Below, piece after piece: positions 47,401 through 59,400 of a stretch of DNA of 64,000 nucleotides (the stretch's first letter is position 1; each line of letters begins with the position of its first letter). The notes below the pieces were generated by a model, which had not been told where the DNA came from, made no database searches, and worked only from the letters and a program-made list of their open reading frames with translations. The stretch comes from Symsagittifera roscoffensis (lineage: Eukaryota > Xenacoelomorpha > Acoela > Convolutidae): positions 5,180,539 to 5,244,538 of the forward strand of contig NC_087070.1 in assembly GCF_963678635.1 (NCBI RefSeq), read 5' to 3'. The translations under genes and the position numbers were made by a program.

Positions 47401-50400
47401 CCTCCCCCTCTCTCTCTCCGCACCCCCCCCCCTTCCCACCCCAAACTGACATATATCACTTTTAAAAGCGGTTTTTTCTTCAAAATTGGAGAAAAAAAAC
47501 GCATTTTTCCAACTCGAACAAAAATGATTTACTTTTTGTCTCAACAATGGCATGCTTAACAATTGCAACCTATTTTCAAAAATTTCCATGAAAATATTTC
47601 GACGCGTATTTTATTAGGACACGTACACAAGGCATATGTTATTTTAGTTTTAATGATAACTGAAAAATAGCTCATGTGCTGCCCTTAAGCCCTGATTTTC
47701 TCAAGTGCAAAAAAGTGATATTTTTCTGAAAACGCGTTGGATTATTATGATATAACGCAAGCAAAAAAAAACACAAATTCTTTGTCATGAAAAAAATTGT
47801 GCATTCTCTCAACGGATATTGATAGACTCACTTAGCAATTTTACTGCATGAGCTTAAATCGATCGCATATACGAATTAAAAGGGAACAAAAAAGCACGAA
47901 TAGAATGAACCAAGACTGCTCGTATCATGACAAGACTGCTCGCATCAGGGCAAAACCCTGAATGATCCGACAGTCCAAAAACTGGTTTCAAAATTTTTTG
48001 AATAATGAAATATTGACAAGTTATGAGTTTTAGACTAATTATATTCAGAGTCGGGTATGGAACTAATAAGATCAATTAGCTTGCCTTGAATTATTTTGGA
48101 ACGGTATTGTGGCGAATTATTATTCGCCACGCGTAAATATTGCTCGTTACACTTTCAGCATTAAAGTATCAAAGCGCTTTTATAGAAAAGTTTTTATAGT
48201 TGGGGGCGTTCAACAGTGCCGAAGTACAACAGTGCCGAAAAATGCAAAAATTTTCAAAATAATTTAAATGCATTTTGTAAAGGGTGGCAAATTACTGGCG
48301 CTAATTAACCAAAAAAATCACTCCAATTTTGGCGCCGCAACTGCGAATTAAACAATTATTTTGGCGACAGAACTTCAAAGTTGCAAATTTTCTCGCTCAA
48401 AATCTTAAAGTTTCACTTAAAATTGTAAGCGATTGCCCGTTAATATTTGATTGCCGCACTTTATATATTGAAATTTGTTCAAATTTTCGGCACTGTTGAA
48501 CTAATTTTTTTGGCACTGTTGTACTTCGGCACAGTTGTACTCCCCCTTATACTTGTGAGCGTTCTGTAAGTCTGAATAGCCTTGTCGTGAGCGCGACCTT
48601 TCAGTAAACACAAAGACCCATGGATCGATCCCATGTGAAAAATGTTTTTGGGAATTGTTCTGCATGGAAAAAAAATCTAAGTATGTATAATCCTTACTTT
48701 CTACGAGATTCTACATCAAATTACCCTGAATTTAAATACAGTGAAAGGCAACTATCAAGGACCGTTGTATGATGGAAGGTTTTGTTTTATATTGACTTTT
48801 AATTGTTACAGATCATTTTTTGATGAGAACGATGACTAATTTTGTAAATCACAATTCTAACCCCACAAAATAACAGTCAGTTTGAGTGCTATATTGTTTA
48901 CCAAACAGTTTTATACTTTTTGAATCTTAATCAAAGCCTTGCAAACAATTACTTAAGAAGCATCACATGAGGTTTGATCACGACCGTCACCACCGTCAAT
49001 TTTGACCAAATTGTCATTTTTCATCATTTTTTGGAAAAACCAAAAAAATTCACAATTATCTGATTAAATTGTTTTTATACTTAGGTGATGAAATTGCGGA
49101 GAACATTTTTTGACTCTTGATTATCAGGTCTAAATTGTTTGTTCGCGAGAAAGTTTTGCTATTCTATTTGCTCTACTTAAATTGCCGAAAATTGATAAGT
49201 TTTCAACCACTTTTCACTCCTTGTTCTGATTTTTCCTAAAATAGCAATTATTTAAATTGTTCCTTTCCGTTGTTTCCGTTTTTAAAATAAGGGCAAACTC
49301 CATTATTGAACAGCAGAAGTGTAAAGGTCACAAAAAATGATCGACTTCTTGTTTCTCGAGTTCATGTCTCAGTTTTCCCAGCGGAATAGAAAAATAATTT
49401 AGGATACAAATTCGAAAATTTTACCTGATGTTTGTCGGGTTCAAATTTTGTCTTTTGTTAGCAAGTTTTGCTATTTTATTTTCTGTATATAAATTCTCAA
49501 AAACTATTTCGATCAAATTGTCTTAAAAATTGGGTCATTATTTTTCATTCAGAAAAAACGACTTTTTAAAAATGTGCTGGAAAATCGAAGAGCTATAAGG
49601 ACTTATTGTTTTAAGAAACTCGAAAAAAAATGTTTTTTGTTCAAAAAAAGTCAGTAGCTCTTTCTGTTTCCGTGCGTTAATTGACTCTTTTTCAACTGTC
49701 TGCTGTCTCAATTTTGTACTAGATTCAAATTATACTTTATCAAATTTGGATGATTTATATTCAAAACCTTCAAGCGTGATTCTAACTATCCACAAATACC
49801 GAGAAGGTTATCAAAGGGGTTCAGAAGAAAAGCACGAATTCTTTCGAAATGAAAAATCTCAGTCTACATTCAATGTCATGTTAGCGACTACATAGAATAG
49901 TTTTTTCAAGTTAATTAAACTGACAATTTTAAATATTTTTTTTCTCGAGCCTTACAAAATAAATAAAACCAAGTTCTCAGCAATTGTCTATCCAAACCCT
50001 TCAATTGTCTATCCAAGATCTGAGGCTATAGTTTAACGTGTTACGCATGTGTGTTGCAGATACACAGGGGTGTACAGACGGAAGTTCAGCTTCTACGCGG
50101 ACCTGCGGGACATGAATTATGGGGCGACAGAGTCCATAGTCAAGTCACTCACCACTGTCTACCATGTGAGCCCACTTGTTTCTTCAATCATATGCAGGGG
50201 AGGATTTGGGGGGAGGGGCGGGAGGTGAACGCCTCTTCTCAGGGATTCGACCCCCTGTCGATCCAAAGGGTCCACCCTTTGAATTATTTTGAGATATCCT
50301 TTTTTTGCTGACGGACCCTACAAATTTTCTAAAGGCGCCTTTGGCGCCAATATATACTAATGTTGAGGGGAGCGCGCGCCGAAAAAACTCAATTTTTTTG

Positions 50401-53400
50401 GTGAAAAGTTTCGAAAAAGTGCATAAAAACGCCTTTTTGGCCTGTTTTTTTTTCAAAATTTTGCCTGTGGCGCTAAAATTTTGGCCATAACAGAAACTTT
50501 TTACTGCTTTGTGCGAGCTCCGAAAATTAATTTGCTCGACTTTAAAAAAGAAATCGAAATCAATGCTAGTAATCAACTTGTGAACCTTTTTTCGAATTAA
50601 TGTTCAATCGTTCAAAAGAACTTAAATTTGGATCAATTTAGAAGACGACAGGGAGCCATGTGTTGGTAGACAGCCTACTGGTGGTTAAGCCGAAAGACAA
50701 GAAGCTGCTCAAAGCACTGTACAGAATAGTGGGCGTCACGGCCTCCAAGTCCAAATCAGATGATGACTTCACGCTTCCCAAACCCCCTTACCCGGTAAAT
50801 TTCCCGCGTTTTCTAGACTAAGTTAGATGCCTCTTGAAAACTTATTTAGAATTTTTTTACTTAGGTTAAGTGAAACAAGCGTTTAAACTGTTACAGGACT
50901 AATTTCAGATTGGAAAAAAAACTAAGCTCTCTGTAACGGAGAAGTTTCAGTTTTTGCTGGAAGTGAAACAGATCTGAAACAGGACTGCTTCAAGTTCAAA
51001 ATTTTGCCGAAACAGATATGAAGTACAATCAGATATTATCAATGTAACTTTAAAACTAAAACAGGTCCTGAAACGTTTCTGAATGAACTAAAAGTTCATT
51101 GGAACAGATATAGAGTCTGAAATTGGATCTGAAAATATCCTGAAAATGAACCGATTTAGACCAAGACCCATTATGTTATAATCAGTTACCCTTGACATAC
51201 TTTTTCTATTAAAAAAAATAATTTTCATGGCTGTCAAAAATTTCTCCAAACACTGTGACATAACGAATTAGATGAAGCATGATGACATTAAAAAATGACA
51301 GCTTCAGAAGAAAAAGGTAGATTTTTTTCTTTTCAACAAGGAAATGGTTTTCAAATAGTATACGCATGTGATCAAATCAAACAAAAAACCCGCGAAAGCA
51401 AGGGTTTAAGAAATGATTTTTTTCCTTCTTCAAGAAAGAAGTTTTTGAAATTTGGTTGTTTTTTTTTGCAGGTGCACATTCTGAATGACATCAAGGAGCT
51501 GCACCGGAAGATCGATGTGTCCCAGCTACCTCTGAGTGGAGGGGGATACATGCCCTACTCACACCAGGACTTCGTCTCCTTCATCAGGGCAAGTGACTCC
51601 TCTACTACATTTTCCTATAATCATCATCATCGCAATTATGATTTTTATTATGAGAGCCTTCACAGTCCACGAACGATGGCTATCTTGTAAGATTTTTTGC
51701 AAGATCTGCTTAGGTTCCTAAGTTTCGTAGATTTTTCCATCATCGTCATTAGTAAGAGATTCTTATCCCTTGAAGGATTGTTATCGTGTAAGATTCTTGC
51801 AAGATATTCTTAAGTTTTTAGGTTTTATTGATTGTTCCATCATCATCATCAATATTATGAGATCCTTAGCCCATGAAGGAGTGTTAACGTGTAAGACTCT
51901 TGCAAGATCTTCTTAGTTTATGCACTGTCTATCAAAGATTCTTGGAAGTTTCTTGAAAGACTGCAAAGGAAACCATCCTTGATCTGCTAGTGAATACTCT
52001 ATATTGATGTTCCATGGTGTTAGACTCAGATTTGACCTTTGAATGGTTAGCTCAGAACCCAAAAACAGAGAACGGAATGAGACATTTTGTAACAAACCAA
52101 ACGTTTTCGCACCTTTTTACAATGGAATGGTATTTAAATCCTGCCCTGCAATACAACCGACTGAATTGCCGAAGTCGCTAATGCTGAATTCGATTAATAT
52201 TGGTTTGTTCTTCCGACCAATGAAAAGATTCGAATTTTTTTTTCGTTTTGTTTTCCACGCAAAATCCGGTACCACAAATAATCATCGGACAGGATGGAGT
52301 GATATATCATATTCGAACCACATTTTAAAATTTTCAAAAAAAATTACCAGTGTTGAGAAAAACCGGTTTGAAACTTTGATTTTTCGTCCTAATTCGAGCA
52401 AACAAAGCAATCAAGCAGGCTTACAACAGCTTGATTAGGAAAAATTTTAAATTAAGGCCCAAAAATTTAACTTTAAGCAAGTAAAATTATTTTTTTTTCG
52501 TTCCATTCTAGGAACCAAAAACTTCAAAACAAATTGAAAAATTTTGGGCAAAAAAAAATTGAAAAAAAAAGTTTGAAATCTTTGTGTCTTATTTGCCTGT
52601 TTTACTATGAATGTCAAATATACCTAAAATCTGGTTTTACATCAGACTTTTTTTATCACTCCATGCAGAAAAACTAATTTGAAAAAAAAGCTTTATCTTG
52701 TAGTTTTTAAAGACTATGGTCGGAACATTCGGTGCTACTTGCAACGTAACCGGCGTTTTATTTGTTTGTTTTATTTGTTTGTTTTATTTGTTTGTTTTAT
52801 TTGATTGTTTTATTTGTTTTATTTGTTTGTTGGTGTTGTAGAAGTTTGAGGACACCCGAAGTTCGGTTGATAGTAGTATGGAGTCCATAGACGAGTTGCT
52901 GGATGAGTTGGAGCAGCTCAATGCTCAGGATGTCTCTAAATTGGACGAGGCTGAATTGATTACCTACGAAGCCAACAAGAAGCGAATCGCAGCTTGTCTC
53001 AAGTCAGAAGATATGAATATTCTTAACCATCCTCTCCTACCCTAGAGTGCTCTTTTAAAAGGGGTGATAGTTTCAGCGGGGTGAGAGGGGGTGAGAGAGG
53101 GGGGGGGGGCAAAAACAGGCAAAACTCGAACGCCCCTATTTCTGAGTGATGGCTACATGTTGAAATACCAACTTAAACCCGTTTTTCACAGTTTTTATTC
53201 AAATATTTTTGCCCTTCCTCAGAAAAAATTTGCCACCTTGCCAGGAGTGATCTTTGTGTGTACTACGCCGTACGCCTTCTAAAAACTTATCTGAGAAGTG
53301 CCATGGCTCAAGAACGTTCAAGAGCACCAGCACTTCTATACATTCACCGCAACGTTGTTGGTGACGTTGACGATATCATTAAGCATTTTGGGGTACAAAA

Positions 53401-56400
53401 AGACGCCTCGAACTCTACTGAATTGATTTGAGCAATGTTTAAATGTCTAAATTAACCGAGTAAAGTAGCACCACCATGTACAAATTCTCAGAGCCTCGCC
53501 TGGTTTTTCACCTGATTCATTCTGCATTTTTTCAAAAAAATTAACAGTAAATTGAACAAAAACTGAGAATTTTTTTTTTAAATGTTTTTTTTTCGTCTTT
53601 TTTTAGACAATTGTGGTCTTTTTTTCTGACAATTGTGGAGGATACTAATCTAATTGCACAGTAATTGGCTATCTCTATGTTTGATATGAAGTTTCACACT
53701 AATATTAATTACTAATCCTACTTAGTTTCAACCATGAGTCCACTGCGGAAAAACGAAAATAGAATTTTCAGCTCTCTACGGAGAACTGATGTTGTGTCGT
53801 TGGTTAAAAATGACTGCAGTTTTTTTTGCTATTTATGCCTGGATAGTAGTGGCTCATGGTCAAATATAAAAACATCCGAACAAAATGACTTGATATTTGT
53901 GCTCGGTGTAATAAAAACCCATAAAAATGAGCCTATTTGTTTCTGGAAAAAGAAACGGAGTATTGTTACAACCCTAAAAAACGGCAAAATATTTGTGCTC
54001 GGTGTGTTTTTTTGTATCAAGCAAAATAGAGTTTCCAAACTAAGACTATTGGGAGAAACGTTTCATGGCGTTCTCAGAAAAAAAATTGTTATACAGAACT
54101 CAAAAACAAAAAAAAATAAGCCATTTGTTTTTTATGAAACTGTTTGATGATTGGGTATATTGGAATAATTAGTACGTGTAATTTTTCCAGTTTTTTATAT
54201 TTCCAGTTTATCAAAAAATGCAGAACAAAAACAGATTTTTTTAAAGTGTGTTTTTTAGTTGCATACCAAAATATGTTCACAGTACGACTTCAAACGCATT
54301 AAAGTATTGCCTGAAAAGTCTGGATTTAAACGCATCTTTGTTAAGTTTTAGTTTTTATCCGTCGACTGAGAAAAAACTCTGATAAACTGATGTCTTTTGA
54401 AATCCTAATATCTTAGTTTGCCTATGTTCTACTAACGCGTAACGTACACAGCAACTTTTCCTTCTAATTGATCGACGCAGTAATTTTTGTTCCGACTTTC
54501 GTAACGAAAGTAACGGAATATTTGTGCTCGGGGTGGATTTTTTTCTTCCGACAAATTTCGAATTTTCATTTAGCCTTTTTCACGGAGTTTTTTTAAATTA
54601 TTCAAAAGATATTATTGTCTTGGGCCTGTAATCATTTTTCGTAAAGTTATAGGGGTTTAAAGATTGCCATTTTGGACAATTTGGGACAGTAAACGCGCGA
54701 CCTTTTTCGCGCTATTAACGCGTAAGCGGAGATTTAAACCGACTTGGAATCGTTCAAAAGTGGTTGAAAGAAGCTTATTTGCCATAATTGACTTGTTAAA
54801 AGGAGCAAAATCTATCCTTTTGTACCTTATATGGCGTGTGGGGTGATGATTTTCACAAAAAATCTCAAATTTTAGAAAAAAAATTGTTTTCAGACAGTTT
54901 TGGACAAATACTGTTCTAATTGCACAGTAACTGGCTATCTCTATGTTTGATATGAAATTGCACACTAATAATAATTACTAATTCTACTAAGTTTCAACGA
55001 TGAGTCCACTGCGGAAAAACGAAACTAGAATTTTCAGCTCTCTACGGAGAGCTGATGTTGTCTTGTTGGTTAAAAATGACTGCAGTCATTGACTTTATTT
55101 TTTTAAATGTTATTAGTGTTTCGTAGACCCTAAAAGGCAGTTTTAACATTCAAGGTTTTGCCCTGATACGATCAGTTTTCTTCCAGTTAATTGTTAATAT
55201 GACATTGCGTGAAATCGGACGATTTTCGAGAACAGATGAATCAACATTCCAGTTTCAATAAATTTATTTGTTAAGAGCATAAGCTTGTGACTTGTTATTT
55301 CTCAAAAAGCAGTAGAAAAATTTCAGGGTTTTTTTGAGCAGTTTGTTCATATAACTGACTTGTTTTTGAAAACATTTCTACCAAAAAGATAAAAGTGACA
55401 GAAAGTTTATGCTCGGAGTGGTTTTTTACTAGCTGTTTATAATTCATTTTTATTACCGAATGAGAACAAGGATAGTTGATTACAGTGCAAGTAGCACAGA
55501 TTGTTCCGAGCATTGTCTTAAATAGACATCAAAAAGTTTTGTTTGCTGTTTAGTAATGTTCTTTCGGCGTTTTAAACTTGTCTGATCGAAAAACTGAAGG
55601 AAAGAGTTTAAGCATGTTCGACAGTCATAAGAAAACAAACATATTGGAAAATTTTTTTGTAGAAATTAGACTAAAACAAAGCATAAACAAAGAAAAAATT
55701 TCAATTTTTTTGTAGTTTTTTGAATTTTTGAAGTTTTTTATTCCAAAAAACCACTGAAATTCTCAAAAAACGTTACTCGAGTAAGAACGAAATTTATATG
55801 GCTTAAATTAAGCATTTGTAAGCTTATAAGTCACTAAAATAAGGAGCTAATGTAAGCCTGCTCGCTCGCTTATTCGCTCGATTAAAGACGAGAAATCAAA
55901 AACTTCAAACCGGCTTCTTTCGACACTGGGATCAGTTTTTATGGCATTTTTTAAGTTCGTTTGAATCACGACTGAGGTAACTTTAATATGATATATCACT
56001 CAACTCTCTGCGATGATTATTAGTGGTAGCTGTTTTTGCATGAAAATAAAAAAAACAAAGAATACAAAATTCCTCCCCATTTTTCAAATGGTCTGAAAAA
56101 ATAATTTCAACGTCACTATTTTATCAATTAATGCGGTTTTATGAATTTTTTCATTGAGTTATGAGAGTGTGAATAATGCAAGCTTAAACAATAAGGGACA
56201 ACAATTGAGGGACAGCGATGAAATAAAATTCATTCCAAACTGAATTTAGGATTCCTAAAATTAAAGCGCTGAATAATGGGTTATTGTTGGTATAATATTG
56301 GGTCGGAACAATGAGACTAAGCAATAATCAACGTTAGTGTTTCAATAAAATATGTTAGAAATCCGCCTCGATAGCCGATTAATTTTTCGACGCTTAGAAC

Positions 56401-59400
56401 AGTTTTTGAGCTAAAACATATTCATGGTGATCAGGGTCGGATCTAGGATTTTCTCGTGGGACGGCGGATTTTCAAAAAATTTTCGAAAATTTTGACGACC
56501 TTTTTTTGGTCGACCAAATTGATTTTTCGAGCTCTCCTGACTCCTAAAGTACCTTTTCCCCCCAATTTGGGGCAAAATTTTTTAGCGCCGCAGGAAATTT
56601 TTTGAAAAAACGCGTTTTTTTGGCGCGCGCTGCCCCTCAAAGATAGTATAAATTGGCGCCAAAGGCGCATTTAGAAAAATTTTAGGGTCAGTCGGCCAAA
56701 AATGGATTTCTTAAAAAGTATCAAAGTGGGGACCCTTTGGGTCGGCAGGGGATCAAATTCGAAAATCACTCTGTTGAAAAATTGTAGATATGCCCCTGCT
56801 TAGAATGAAAACTGTTGGGATGACTTAAAACATGTTCCTCTATTCATTTAGGGAGATAAAAATGGGAGAGATGACAGAGAACTTGAAGAAGTACAGGGCC
56901 TCTCTGCTGGACAGGACCCCCTACAACGCCAGCTCCCACTCCCACATCCCCGCCTCCATCCTCATAGAAGTGGCAGTCACAGTCGCCAGGGTGAGTATAC
57001 TAATAGCCACCGGCGGACTTAGTGGTGGATGGGGAATTAGACGTGGATTTAATTGGGGGGGAGGGGGAGTCAAAGGGTCGAATTGAGGCGGCGGAATTCG
57101 ACCCTTTGACTACCAATTGGTACTATTATAAAAAAAAACTTCATTTTGGCTGGTTGACCCTAAAATTTTTCCACATGCGCCTTCGGCGGTAATATATACT
57201 AACTTTGAAGGGTGAGCGCGCGCCGAAAAAATGCATTTTTTTTTTGGTCAAAATTGTTCAAAAGGTGCCTAAAATTGCCTCATTGGCCCATTTTTTTCAA
57301 AAATTTGCCTGCGGCGCAAAAAAATCGACCAAAACAGGGTCTTTTTAATACTGGGAGAGCTTGGTAAGTCCATTGGTTTGACCTAAAAAAAGGTAATTCT
57401 TTGGAAGTCCGCTCCCCTCAAAAAAATGCTAGATCCTTTCTGTTCATCATAACAGCTCGATCCCTGTGTAATAAATAATACAGGTACTAACAATAGTACT
57501 CGGTTGCAGTGCAACTAGCAGGGAATGTTCCGACCGCAGTTTATAAAAAATTCCACTGGCTTTTTTTCAATTTTAGGCTCTATTTTTGTTCACGGGGCAG
57601 GGAAAGAGTCAAAATTGATTTCAGGTGTCTTTCAAAATTGAATAACAAACTGAAAATATCAAAAATCATTGCAGCTTTGAACAAATTTTCTGAAACTTTC
57701 AGTGTTTTACACACACTTTTTTTGGATTTTAAGTTTTAAGTTCCAAGGAAGCGCTGGATATCTGTTCAAAAGCTTGTTTTTTTTAGAAAATCTATTTTTT
57801 TGCAGCTTCAAAACTAATTTTTATACAGCAAACGATAATTTGTAATGCCATTTGAATCGCGACTGAATTGTCTGTAAAATTTTAAGTTTTTTCTGCGTGG
57901 TGTGATGAAAGGATCTGATCAAAAACTTATAATTCACGCATATTCGATAGTTGTAGTAAACAGGCAAGTGGACAACAGTTTTTCAAGAAAATTGACTAGA
58001 AAAACAGAAAACAAATCTTTTAAATTTTTTTGTAGTTTTTCGAATTCTTTAAGTTTTTGATTCCAGAAAGACGCTAGAAGACTCAAAAAACTACCTATAG
58101 CCGAGTTTAATTATATTTTCACGCGGCTGACATTGAATACGTAAGACTTAAATAAGCCATTGTAATCTGCTCGTTTTCTTTAATTACTCGAACTTGGACT
58201 AAAATTGATATAAAAAATTGAACTATGTGTTTCTCCATTATGGGAAAACTTTTTGAAAATATGCTTCAAATCACGACTGAAAGTTTTCTAAAATCACTCG
58301 AACCACTCCGATGATTTTTTGTGGTACCTGTTTTTACTTGGAAAACAAAAAATGAAAACAATCTAACACAAAATCAATTGTTATTCATTATGAAGTGACA
58401 ATAAATTATGAAAAAGAACGACTCACAACAAAAAAAAACAACTGCAAAAATGGTAGCCCTAAATTTTTATTTTTTAATGCTCTGTGTATATTTAAATATA
58501 TATTTTATCGTTTTATAAAAAAAATTTATAAATAACTGGTATAAAAAAATTTTAACTTGTGTTTAAACAGAGGGTAAAACGATGATTTGCTTCTCGATTG
58601 GAGCCCAGTTTGGCATATATGATGCCATCAAAGATAGCGAAATTATCAATCATTCCCATTTCAATCAAACATTAATCCAAAACTGTAAATCTCAACAGCT
58701 GAAAATATGAAAAAAATTCACATAATACACATTTTCTTAAATCTAGCCTTGCATGATTTTAACTCACCCGTGTGCCTGTTGGCTGCTGGCCATAGTTCGC
58801 TGTTATAAAAAGTTTATTTTTGTCGCTATAGGGCAAATAAATTATCGTGCGATTATGTGTCTTCAAAATTTTGTCTTTTTCAAAGCATTCAGAAACCCTA
58901 AAAATTTGACTGATTCAAAATTCTTCATGAAAAAGAATGAGTGTTTTTTTTTTCAAAATTTTGTACTTATAACTTCGTTGTTGAAACTTCAAAAAAAATC
59001 AAATGACTTTTTCCAGAAGTGTACCATCTGTCTGATTTAAATTCAATTTTTACTCTTTTATTTTAGCAACTTTGGAACGTTGCTATTAGAATTTAGTTGT
59101 TCTGGCATAGTTTTTTCTGTTGAAATTAGCTGAATATGTCATCTTGAAACCCATTTCCTGCAATTTTTTAATACTTTTTTGCCAAAAAAATGGTTACAAT
59201 TATTGTTTAAATTTTTTTTGCATGTGTCATTTTTAGCTAATATTTTTTCGACTAAAAACTTTTCCTCAAATGGCACAAAAATTAGCAAATTTCAATGAAT
59301 TTTGTAAAATAGAAGCTTTGATGGATTTTGGGTTTCTAAAACCAAGATTTTTAAAGCTACCATCTAAGGCTCACGCTCGATCAGATTATTCATAGTCAAA

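Larger units (their letters stand above)
53010..56850. other. Intron 6, repeat-rich, no further exon seen
   Basis: It contains a G-run (about 53099-53109), a duplicated 190-bp block, repeats C and E and a MITE, each listed separately. The 137-codon frame at 53734-54147 overlaps the duplicated block and repeats the phrase TTTGTGCTCGGTGT twice; it is judged non-coding. Confidence 0.5.

Noticed and set aside
47228-47589. Pro-rich and Gly-rich frames around exon 2
   Set aside because: They come from the C-run and CT-rich tract after the exon 2 donor; only the spliced exon frame is supported.
53734-54147. 137-codon + frame in intron 6
   Set aside because: Its first part lies in a duplicated 190-bp block and the phrase IFVLGV appears twice because of a repeated DNA word. 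The composition is otherwise noise-like.
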